Assembly (NCBI GenBank): GCA_003521145.1
Contig: DOTL01000042.1
Location: 1 to 39,629 of the forward strand
Length of the DNA stretch: 39,629 bases
Direction of reading: 5' to 3'
Source of the DNA: Streptococcus sp.
Lineage (GTDB): Bacteria; Bacillota; Bacilli; Lactobacillales; Streptococcaceae
Made by a program: the position numbers and the translations under genes. Below are positions 8,097 through 16,500 of the stretch, piece after piece; position 1 is the first letter of the stretch, and each line of letters begins with the position of its first letter. Below the pieces are notes generated by a model, which did no database searches, was not told the origin of the DNA, and saw nothing but the letters and a program-made list of their open reading frames with translations.

Positions 8097-8657
8097 ATGG
8101 ATTATGGAGATTATATCTGGGATTTGGGTGGTACCTTGTTGGATAATTACCAGGTATCAACCCAAGCCTTTCTAGCAACTTTAGAACAATTTGAACGTAC
8201 AGCAGAACCTCAAGCAGTCTATGATGCCCTTAAGGTGTCAACGAGCACTGCCATTGCTATGTTTGCGTCTGATATAGCTGATTTTCGAACCTTATATAAG
8301 CAGGAGGAAGCCAAGCATTTACAGGAACCTGTTCTTTTTGAAGGTGCTAAGGCTGTCCTAGCTAAAATTGTGAGTAAGGGTGGGTTTAATTTTTTGGTTA
8401 GCCACCGTAATCTCTTAGTGCTAGATATCCTTGATAAAGCAGAAATTGCCCCTTATTTTACAGAGGTTGTAACTTCTGAAAATGGCTTTGCTAGAAAGCC
8501 GAGTCCGGATAGTTTCCTTTATTTAATTAACAAATACGATATTAAACAAGGCTTGGTCATTGGTGACCGCCAGATAGATATAGAGGCAGGAAAAGCAGCG
8601 GGTCTGGATACCTTGCTTGTTGACGGCCATAAATCATTATTGGAGATTGTGACATAA
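8097..8657 (+). CDS. HAD-superfamily hydrolase upstream of gyrB
   Basis: A 186-residue HAD-fold protein. Motif I reads YIWDLGGTLLDN: the nucleophile Asp9 is kept, but the second aspartate (normally DxD) is Gly11. Motif II lies in NFLVSHRN, the lysine in ARKPSPDSFLYL, and motif IV in VIGDRQIDIEAGKAAG. The Asp-to-Gly change at the acid/base position is, as I recall, shared by streptococcal relatives at this locus and would weaken phosphatase activity. An ATG at 8052 adds 15 residues, but the promoter at 8081 lies inside that extension. The stop directly abuts the gyrB start, so the two are co-transcribed. Confidence 0.82.
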   Translation: MDYGDYIWDLGGTLLDNYQVSTQAFLATLEQFERTAEPQAVYDALKVSTSTAIAMFASDIADFRTLYKQEEAKHLQEPVLFEGAKAVLAKIVSKGGFNFLVSHRNLLVLDILDKAEIAPYFTEVVTSENGFARKPSPDSFLYLINKYDIKQGLVIGDRQIDIEAGKAAGLDTLLVDGHKSLLEIVT

Positions 8658-10610
8658 ATGACTGATGAATTAAAAAATCTTGAAGAAAAAGCGCAAGAAT
8701 ATGATGCCAGCCAGATTCAAGTCCTAGAGGGGCTTGAAGCGGTACGTATGCGCCCAGGTATGTATATTGGATCAACCTCAAAAGAAGGGTTGCATCATTT
8801 GGTATGGGAGATTGTCGATAACTCAATTGATGAGGCCTTGGCTGGTTTTGCCACTCATATTCAAGTCTTTATTGAGCCGGACAATTCTATTACGGTTGTC
8901 GATGATGGTCGTGGTATTCCAGTCGATATCCAAGAAAAAACTGGTCGTCCTGCGGTAGAAACTGTCTTTACAGTACTTCACGCTGGTGGTAAATTTGGCG
9001 GAGGCGGTTACAAGGTCTCTGGTGGTTTGCACGGGGTTGGTTCTTCGGTCGTTAATGCCCTCTCAACCCAACTTGATGTTAAGGTTTATAAAAATGGCCA
9101 TATCCACTTCCAAGAGTATAAACGTGGGGTAGTGGTAGCAGATTTAGCAGTAATTGGTGAAACAGAGAAACATGGTACGACTGTTCACTTTACGCCAGAC
9201 CCAGAGATTTTCCAAGAGACAACCGATTTTGACTTTGGAAAATTGACTAAACGTATCCAAGAGCTAGCCTTTTTGAACAAGGGTCTCCGTATCTCTATCA
9301 CAGATAAGCGTGAAGGTCTCGAACAAGAGAAACATTATCACTACGAAGGTGGTATCACGTCTTATGTGAAATACATCAATGAAAACAAGGATGTTATCTT
9401 TGATGAACCTATCTACACTGATGGTGAGATGGATAGTATTTCGGTTGAAGTTGCTATGCAATACACAACTGGCTATCATGAAACAGTGATGAGTTTTGCC
9501 AACAACATTCACACCCATGAAGGTGGTACTCACGAACAAGGTTTCCGTACAGCCTTAACGCGTGTTATTAACGACTATGCACGTCAGAATAAGATTCTCA
9601 AAGAAAAAGATGATAATTTGACAGGGGATGATGTTCGTGAAGGTTTGACTGCTATCATCTCTGTTAAACATCCAAACCCACAGTTTGAAGGTCAAACTAA
9701 GACCAAGCTTGGAAACTCTGAAGTGGTTAAGATTACCAATCGTCTCTTCAGTGAAGCTTTGAGCCGTTTCCTCTTGGAAAATCCTGTTATCGCTAAGAAG
9801 ATTGTTGAAAAAGGAATTTTGGCTTCTAAGGCTCGTATTGCTGCCAAGCGTGCCCGTGAAGTGACTCGTAAGAAGTCAGGTCTTGAAATTTCTAACCTTC
9901 CAGGGAAGTTGGCAGACTGTTCATCGAATAATGCTGAAATGAATGAACTTTTCATTGTCGAAGGGGACTCAGCCGGTGGATCTGCTAAATCAGGTCGTAA
10001 CCGTGAATTTCAAGCTATTTTGCCAATTCGAGGTAAGATTTTGAACGTTGAAAAGGCTAGCATGGATAAGATTCTAGCCAATGAAGAAATTCGTTCTCTT
10101 TTCACAGCTATGGGAACAGGTTTTGGAGCTGAATTTGATGTCAGCAAGGCTCGTTACCACAAGTTGGTCATCATGACCGATGCCGATGTCGATGGTGCTC
10201 ACATTCGTACCTTGCTTCTGACTTTGATTTACCGCTTTATGCATCCAGTCTTGGAAGCAGGCTATGTTTACATTGCTCAACCACCAATTTATGGGGTTAA
10301 GGTTGGTTCTGAGATTAAAGAATACATCCAACCTGGTACAAATCAAGAAGATAAATTGCGTGCTGCTCTTGAAAAGTATAGTGTGGGACGTTCAAAACCT
10401 ACGGTACAACGTTATAAAGGTTTGGGTGAAATGGATGATCACCAACTTTGGGAAACAACCATGGACCCTGAGCATCGTTTGATGGCACGTGTTTCTGTGG
10501 ATGATGCTGCAGAGGCAGATAAGATTTTCGATATGCTGATGGGCGACAAGGTTGAACCTCGCCGCGAATTTATCGAAGAAAATGCCGTTTACAGTACTCT
10601 AGATATCTAA
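8658..10610 (+). CDS. gyrB: DNA gyrase subunit B
   Basis: A 650-residue protein of normal length. It is the ATPase subunit that with GyrA introduces negative supercoils. The GHKL ATP-binding motifs are present (EIVDNSIDEA, DDGRGIPV, GGLHGVGSSVVNALS). The Toprim domain has Glu435 in EGDSAGG and Asp508/Asp510/Asp512 in DADVDGAH. The C-terminal YKGLGEM and VEPRREFIEENA end the protein as usual. It starts on the base after the HAD stop codon, with GGAG inside the end of that gene. It is the target of novobiocin-type drugs. Confidence 0.97.
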   Translation: MTDELKNLEEKAQEYDASQIQVLEGLEAVRMRPGMYIGSTSKEGLHHLVWEIVDNSIDEALAGFATHIQVFIEPDNSITVVDDGRGIPVDIQEKTGRPAVETVFTVLHAGGKFGGGGYKVSGGLHGVGSSVVNALSTQLDVKVYKNGHIHFQEYKRGVVVADLAVIGETEKHGTTVHFTPDPEIFQETTDFDFGKLTKRIQELAFLNKGLRISITDKREGLEQEKHYHYEGGITSYVKYINENKDVIFDEPIYTDGEMDSISVEVAMQYTTGYHETVMSFANNIHTHEGGTHEQGFRTALTRVINDYARQNKILKEKDDNLTGDDVREGLTAIISVKHPNPQFEGQTKTKLGNSEVVKITNRLFSEALSRFLLENPVIAKKIVEKGILASKARIAAKRAREVTRKKSGLEISNLPGKLADCSSNNAEMNELFIVEGDSAGGSAKSGRNREFQAILPIRGKILNVEKASMDKILANEEIRSLFTAMGTGFGAEFDVSKARYHKLVIMTDADVDGAHIRTLLLTLIYRFMHPVLEAGYVYIAQPPIYGVKVGSEIKEYIQPGTNQEDKLRAALEKYSVGRSKPTVQRYKGLGEMDDHQLWETTMDPEHRLMARVSVDDAAEADKIFDMLMGDKVEPRREFIEENAVYSTLDI

Positions 10611-10647
10611 TATTCTTTTAGAAAAGGGTGCAATGCTAGGATAACTA

Positions 10648-10656
10648 TGATATAAT
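10648..10656 (+). promoter_or_regulatory. Extended -10 promoter of ezrA
   Basis: TGATATAAT with TATAAT at 10651-10656. An AAGGAG ribosome site precedes the ATG at 10707. Confidence 0.55.
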
Positions 10657-10706
10657 CGTAATGTTATTCTACATTTATGAACATAATAGACGATTAAGGA
10701 GAAACT

Positions 10707-12431
10707 ATGTCTAGCGGAATTATTTTACTGATTGTAGTGGTAGTTATTCTCGTAATTATCGCTTACTTAGTCGGTATTCTTATTAGAAAACGAAATGATT
10801 CGCGGATTGCAGAGCTTGAAGAACATAAGCAAAGATTATTTGACTTGCCAGTTAATGAAGAAATTGAAGAAGTCAAAAAGCTTCACTTGATTGGACAAAG
10901 TCAGACAACCTTCCGTGAATGGAATCAGAAATGGATAGATATCTCGACAAATTCATTCGCAGATATTGAGAATCATATTTTCGAAGCAGAAAATATGAAC
11001 GATACCCTCCATTTCTTCAAGGCAAGTGGTGAAATCGATAATATTGAGAGTCAGTTGGATCTTGTGGAAGAAGACATCAAGTCTATCCGCGAAGCACTCT
11101 CAACCTTGAAAGAACAAGAAGAAAAGAACAGTACTCGCGTTAAGCATGCACTAGACTTGTACGAAGAGTTGCAAAACTCAATCGAGGAAAACTCTGATAA
11201 TTTCGGTTCAACCATGACCGAAATCAATAAACAGCTTAAAAACATTGAAGCTGAGTTTGCAGAATTCGTGACTCTTAACTCATCAGGTGACCCTGTTGAG
11301 GCATCAAGCATATTGGACCGTGCAGAAGAGCACACTATTGCATTGGGTCAAATTTCAGAGAAGATTCCTGCTATTGTAGCTAAGTTGGAAGATGATTTCC
11401 CAGATCAGTTGGATGATTTGGAATCTGGCTATCGCAAGTTGATTGAGCAAAATTATCACTTCCCTGAAAAAAATATCGAACGTCGCTTCCAAGAAATTCG
11501 TGAAGCTATCCGTTCAAACTCAAGTGAGTTGGTTTCTCTTGATTTGGACCGTGCGGAAGAAGAAAACGCTGAGATTCAAGGAAAAATTGACAACTTGTAT
11601 AGTATTTTCGAACGTGAAATTGCATCATACAAGGTTGTCATTCGTCAAAAGAAAATCTTACCAGATTATCTCAATCATGCTAAAGAAAACAACAAGAAAC
11701 TTCAAGAAGAGCTTGAGCGTCTCATGTTGACTTACATCTTCGATGAAACTTATGCGGCAGATGTTCGTAGCTTTGCATCTGATATTTCAGGTGTGGAGAC
11801 AGCTGTGCTTCCAACCCTTGAAAACTTTGAAACTCAGGTGAAACCTTTCTCAGAACTTGAAAAGATCTGTAAAAAGAGTTTCAATACCTTGTCTGCTGTT
11901 GAAAATGGTCAGGTTGAGGTCTTTAAAAATCTTCAGGCTATTGAGAAAAACGAAGCTAAGGCACGTGAAGAGCTTGATATTTATGTTAATAAATTGCATG
12001 TTATCAAGCGTTACATGGAAAAACGTAACCTTCCAGGTATTCCTCAATACTTCTTGAGTGTATTCTTCTCAACAAGTGCTCAAATTGAGGCCCTTATGGA
12101 TGAACTCAGCCGTGGACGTATTAATATTGATGCGGTAATGCATTTGACAGAAACATCTAAAAATGCCATTGATCATTTGGAAGAGACTGCTTACTTGGTT
12201 GTTCAAAATGCAACCTTGACTGAGCAACTCTTGCAATACTCAAACCGCTACCGTTCATTCGAACCTGCTGTTCAAAGCAGCTTTGAGCATGCGCTTAAAT
12301 TGTTTGAAGTTGATCATGATTATGATGCATCTTTAGAAGAAATCTCTTATGCCTTGGAAACAGTTGAACCAGGTGTGACAGATCGTTTTGTATCATCTTA
12401 CGAGAAGACACGCGAACAAATTCGTATGTAA
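10707..12431 (+). CDS. ezrA: Septation ring formation regulator EzrA
   Basis: A 574-residue protein with one N-terminal membrane helix (about residues 4-25, IILLIVVVVILVIIAYLVGI) and no signal cleavage site. A long cytoplasmic, Glu/Lys-rich, coiled-coil spectrin-like region follows. This is the architecture and length of EzrA, which binds FtsZ and prevents extra Z rings while helping the divisome in cocci. The pattern NRYR near the C-terminus (QYSNRYRSFEP) fits the family. It is a single gene between its own promoter and terminator. Confidence 0.93.
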   Translation: MSSGIILLIVVVVILVIIAYLVGILIRKRNDSRIAELEEHKQRLFDLPVNEEIEEVKKLHLIGQSQTTFREWNQKWIDISTNSFADIENHIFEAENMNDTLHFFKASGEIDNIESQLDLVEEDIKSIREALSTLKEQEEKNSTRVKHALDLYEELQNSIEENSDNFGSTMTEINKQLKNIEAEFAEFVTLNSSGDPVEASSILDRAEEHTIALGQISEKIPAIVAKLEDDFPDQLDDLESGYRKLIEQNYHFPEKNIERRFQEIREAIRSNSSELVSLDLDRAEEENAEIQGKIDNLYSIFEREIASYKVVIRQKKILPDYLNHAKENNKKLQEELERLMLTYIFDETYAADVRSFASDISGVETAVLPTLENFETQVKPFSELEKICKKSFNTLSAVENGQVEVFKNLQAIEKNEAKAREELDIYVNKLHVIKRYMEKRNLPGIPQYFLSVFFSTSAQIEALMDELSRGRINIDAVMHLTETSKNAIDHLEETAYLVVQNATLTEQLLQYSNRYRSFEPAVQSSFEHALKLFEVDHDYDASLEEISYALETVEPGVTDRFVSSYEKTREQIRM

Positions 12432-12438
12432 GAGAAAG

Positions 12439-12466
12439 ATTCTGGGCTACGGTCCAGAATTTTTTG
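12439..12466 (+). terminator. Terminator of ezrA
   Basis: ATTCTGG (12439-12445), an eight-base loop, CCAGAAT (12454-12460), followed by T residues. Confidence 0.8.
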
Positions 12467-12542
12467 TAAGGTCCACTTTTCATTTTATATTAAACTTAAA
12501 TCTAGTGTAGGTTTAGATAGGCATCAAAGAATCGAGGTAATT

Positions 12543-13190
12543 ATGTCAGAAATTAAAGGTTTATTAGTTATGGACGTAGATTCAACGCTAGTCCAAGAAG
12601 AAGTTATCGATTTATTGGGAGAAGAAGCAGGCGTTGGTCAAAAGGTTGCTGAGATTACAGAGCGTGCCATGCGTGGAGAATTGGATTTTAGACAGGCCTT
12701 GAATGAACGTGTGGCGACCCTCAAGGGCTTGCCAGAGAGTATACTTGGTAAGGTCTACGCTCGTATTCATTTCAACAAGGGAGCCAAGGAACTTGTGGAT
12801 GAACTTCATGCCCGTGGCTTTAAGGTAGGCTTGGTTTCAGGAGGTTTCCATGAGACTGTGGATAGACTAGCAGCTGAAGCAGGAATCGATTATGTCATGG
12901 CAAATCACCTAGAGGTGGTTGATGGTGTCTTAACGGGTAAGGTTTATGGTGAGATTGTCACCAAAGATGTTAAGGTAGCCAAACTCAAAGATTGGGCTGC
13001 AGAAAATGGTCTCGAACTCTCGCAAACCATTGCTATGGGTGACGGTGCTAATGATTTGCCTATGATTAAGACAGCTGGCATCGGCATCGCCTTTTGTGCC
13101 AAACCAATTGTCCGTGAACAAGCGCCTTATCAAATCACAGAACCAGATTTGTATAAGGTAATTGGGATTTTGGATGAGGTTAAGAAATAG
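12543..13190 (+). CDS. serB: Phosphoserine phosphatase
   Basis: A 215-residue HAD phosphatase that removes phosphate from 3-phosphoserine, the last step of serine synthesis. Motif I MDVDSTLVQEEVID has Asp11 and Asp13, motif II is LVSGGFHE, and motif IV is AMGDGANDLPMI. The cap-domain segment RAMRGELDFRQALNERV is characteristic of SerB. It completes the pathway of serC and serA but has its own transcription unit. It marks the left border of the CRISPR-Cas locus. Confidence 0.95.
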   Translation: MSEIKGLLVMDVDSTLVQEEVIDLLGEEAGVGQKVAEITERAMRGELDFRQALNERVATLKGLPESILGKVYARIHFNKGAKELVDELHARGFKVGLVSGGFHETVDRLAAEAGIDYVMANHLEVVDGVLTGKVYGEIVTKDVKVAKLKDWAAENGLELSQTIAMGDGANDLPMIKTAGIGIAFCAKPIVREQAPYQITEPDLYKVIGILDEVKK

Positions 13191-13200
13191 AACAGATAAA

Positions 13201-13232
13201 AAGAGTCCTTTGGATAATTCCAAGGGACTCTT
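13201..13232 (+). terminator. Terminator of serB (symmetric stem)
   Basis: AAGAGTCCTTTGG (13201-13213) pairs with CCAAGGGACTCTT (13220-13232), followed by TTTG. It could also work on the minus strand as a backup behind the tracrRNA. Confidence 0.8.
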
Positions 13233-13240
13233 TGTGTAGC

Positions 13241-13334
13241 AAAAAAGCACCGAATCGGTGCCACGTGTTTTCACGTTGTATACGGACTAGCCTTATTTTA
13301 ACTTTGCTGTATTGTTTCGAATGGTTTCAAACCA
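13241..13334 (-). ncRNA. tracrRNA (short form)
   Basis: On the minus strand the transcript begins with an anti-repeat around GGTTTGAAACCATTCGAAAC. This segment is nearly fully complementary to the CRISPR repeat. Next come the AAAATAAGGCTAGTCCG nexus and the hairpin ACGTGAAAACACGT. The terminator GGCACCGATTCGGTGC with T6 closes it at 13241. This matches tracrRNA architecture of the S. pyogenes / S. thermophilus CRISPR3 group. It pairs with pre-crRNA for RNase III processing and loads Cas9. The 5' end is inferred from the promoter and may be off by a few bases. A longer form from further upstream is possible. Confidence 0.93.
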
Positions 13335-13339
13335 CTTTT

Positions 13340-13368
13340 ATTATATAGGTTTGCAACCAATATGTCAA
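13340..13368 (-). promoter_or_regulatory. Promoter of the short tracrRNA
   Basis: On the minus strand, perfect TTGACA (13368-13363), a 17-base spacer and perfect TATAAT (13345-13340). The spacer contains GGTTGCAAACC, which can pair with the GGTTTGAAACC of the anti-repeat just downstream. Confidence 0.85.
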
Positions 13369-13455
13369 TATACTACAGAGTAAGGTAATAAATAATTATT
13401 TTCTTAATCATAAGACTTTAACTCTGTACTATTAAATAAGTAGTTCTATCAGGTG

Positions 13456-13483
13456 TTGAAATGTTCTTTAATAAGTGTATAAT
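13456..13483 (+). promoter_or_regulatory. Promoter of the cas operon
   Basis: TTGAAA at 13456-13461, a 16-base spacer, TATAAT at 13478-13483. An AAGGAG ribosome site at 13512-13517 precedes the cas9 ATG at 13524. The rest of the 13190-13524 gap is taken by the serB terminator and the tracrRNA on the opposite strand. Confidence 0.7.
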
Positions 13484-13523
13484 ATTTTCTATAAATTAAT
13501 ATTTTTCAAATAAGGAGAAAAGC

Positions 13524-16500
13524 ATGACTAAGCCATACTCAATTGGACTTGATATTGGGACGAATAGTGTTGGATGGGCTGTAATAACTGATGATTACAA
13601 GGTTCCATCTAAAAAAATGAAAGTCTTAGGAAATACGAGTAAAAAGTATATCAAAAAGAACCTGTTAGGTGCATTACTCTTTGACTCTGGAATCACAGCA
13701 GAAGGAAGAAGATTGAAGCGTACTGCAAGAAGACGTTATACTAGACGCCGTAATCGTATCCTTTATTTGCAGGAAATTTTTAGCACAGAGATGGCTACAT
13801 TAGATGATGCTTTCTTTCAAAGACTTGACGATTCATTTTTAGTTCCTGATGATAAACGTGATAGTAAGTATCCGATATTTGGAAACTTAGTAGAAGAAAA
13901 AGCCTATCATGATGAATTTCCAACTATCTATCATTTAAGGAAATATTTAGCAGATAGTACTAAAAAAGCAGATTTGCGTCTAGTTTATCTTGCATTGGCT
14001 CATATGATTAAATATAGAGGTCACTTCTTAATTGAAGGAGAGTTTAATTCAAAAAATAATGATATTCAGAAGAATTTTCAAGACTTTTTGGACACTTATA
14101 ATGCTATTTTTGAATCGGATTTATCACTTGAGAATAGTAAACAACTTGAGGAAATTGTTAAAGATAAGATTAGTAAATTAGAAAAGAAAGATCGTATTTT
14201 AAAACTCTTTCCTGGGGAGAAGAATTCGGGTATTTTTTCAGAGTTTCTAAAGTTGATTGTGGGAAATCAAGCTGACTTTAAGAAATATTTTAATTTAGAC
14301 GAAAAAGCCTCCTTACATTTTTCCAAAGAAAGTTATGATGAAGATTTAGAGACTTTGTTAGGTTATATTGGAGATGATTATAGTGATGTCTTTCTCAAAG
14401 CAAAGAAACTTTATGATGCTATTCTTTTATCAGGTATTCTGACTGTAACTGATAATGGGACAGAAACACCTCTTTCTTCTGCTATGATAATGCGATATAA
14501 GGAACACGAGGAAGATTTAGGGTTACTAAAGGCATACATAAGAAATATTTCACTAAAAACATATAATGAAGTATTTAACGATGACACCAAAAACGGTTAT
14601 GCTGGTTATATTGATGGAAAAACAAATCAGGAAGATTTCTACGTATATCTAAAAAAACTATTGGCTAAATTTGAAGGTGCGGATTATTTTCTTGAAAAAA
14701 TTGATCGAGAAGATTTTTTGAGAAAGCAACGTACATTTGATAATGGTTCGATACCATATCAGATTCATCTTCAAGAAATGAGAGCAATTCTTGATAAGCA
14801 AGCTAAATTTTATCCTTTCTTGGCTAAAAATAAAGAAAGAATCGAGAAGATTTTAACCTTCCGAATTCCTTATTATGTAGGTCCACTTGCGAGAGGGAAT
14901 AGTGATTTTGCTTGGTCAATAAGAAAACGAAATGAAAAAATTACACCTTGGAATTTTGAGGACGTTATTGACAAAGAATCTTCGGCAGAGGCTTTCATTA
15001 ATCGAATGACTAGTTTTGATTTGTATTTGCCAGAAGAGAAGGTACTTCCAAAGCATAGTCTCTTATACGAAACCTTTACTGTATATAATGAATTAACAAA
15101 AGTTAGATTTATTGCCGAAGGTATGAGTGATTATCAATTTTTAGATAGTAAGCAGAAGAAAGATATTGTCCGACTTTATTTTAAAGGTAAAAGGAAAGTT
15201 AAAGTTACTGATAAGGATATTATTGAATATTTACATGCAATTGATGGATATGATGGAATTGAATTAAAAGGCATAGAGAAACAGTTTAATTCTAGTTTAT
15301 CTACTTATCACGATCTTTTAAATATTATTAATGATAAAGAGTTTTTGGATGATAGTTCAAATGAAGCGATTATCGAAGAAATTATCCATACTTTGACAAT
15401 TTTTGAAGATAGAGAGATGATAAAACAACGTCTTTCAAAATTTGAGAATATATTTGATAAATCCGTTTTGAAAAAGTTATCTCGTAGACATTACACTGGC
15501 TGGGGTAAGTTATCTGCTAAGCTTATTAATGGTATTCGAGATGAAAAATCTGGTAATACTATTCTTGATTACTTAATTGATGATGGTATTTCTAATCGTA
15601 ATTTCATGCAACTTATTCACGATGATGCTCTTTCTTTTAAAAAGAAGATACAGAAAGCACAAATTATTGGTGACAAAGATAAAGATAATATTAAAGAGGT
15701 CGTTAAGTCTTTGCCAGGTAGTCCTGCGATTAAAAAAGGTATTTTACAAAGCATAAAAATTGTAGATGAATTGGTCAAAGTAATGGGAAGAAAACCCGAG
15801 TCAATTGTTGTTGAGATGGCTCGTGAAAATCAATATACCAATCAAGGTAAGTCTAATTCCCAACAACGCTTGAAACGTTTAGAAGAATCTCTCGAAGAGT
15901 TAGGTAGTAAGATACTTAAGGAAAATATTCCTGCAAAACTTTCTAAAATAGACAATAATTCACTTCAAAATGATCGACTTTACTTGTACTATCTTCAAAA
16001 TGGAAAAGATATGTATACCGGAGATGATTTAGATATTGATAGATTAAGTAATTATGATATTGATCATATTATTCCTCAAGCTTTTTTGAAAGATAATTCT
16101 ATTGACAATAAAGTACTTGTTTCATCTGCTAGTAACCGTGGTAAATCAGATGATGTTCCAAGTTTAGAGGTTGTCAAAAAAAGAAAGACACTTTGGTATC
16201 AATTATTGAAATCAAAATTAATTTCTCAACGAAAATTTGATAATCTGACAAAAGCTGAACGGGGAGGATTGTCACCTGAGGACAAAGCTGGTTTTATTCA
16301 ACGCCAGTTGGTTGAAACACGTCAAATAACAAAACATGTAGCTCGTTTACTTGATGAGAAATTTAATAATAAAAAAGATGAAAATAATAGAGCGGTACGA
16401 ACAGTAAAAATTATTACCTTGAAATCTACCTTAGTTTCTCAATTTCGTAAGGATTTTGAACTTTATAAAGTTCGTGAAATCAATGATTTTCATCATGCTC

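Noticed and set aside
13391..13440. A seed match between a long tracrRNA and the cas9 promoter
   Set aside because: Only two GG sites exist near the promoter, and neither flanking sequence matched the candidate guide segment by eye; left as an open check rather than claimed.
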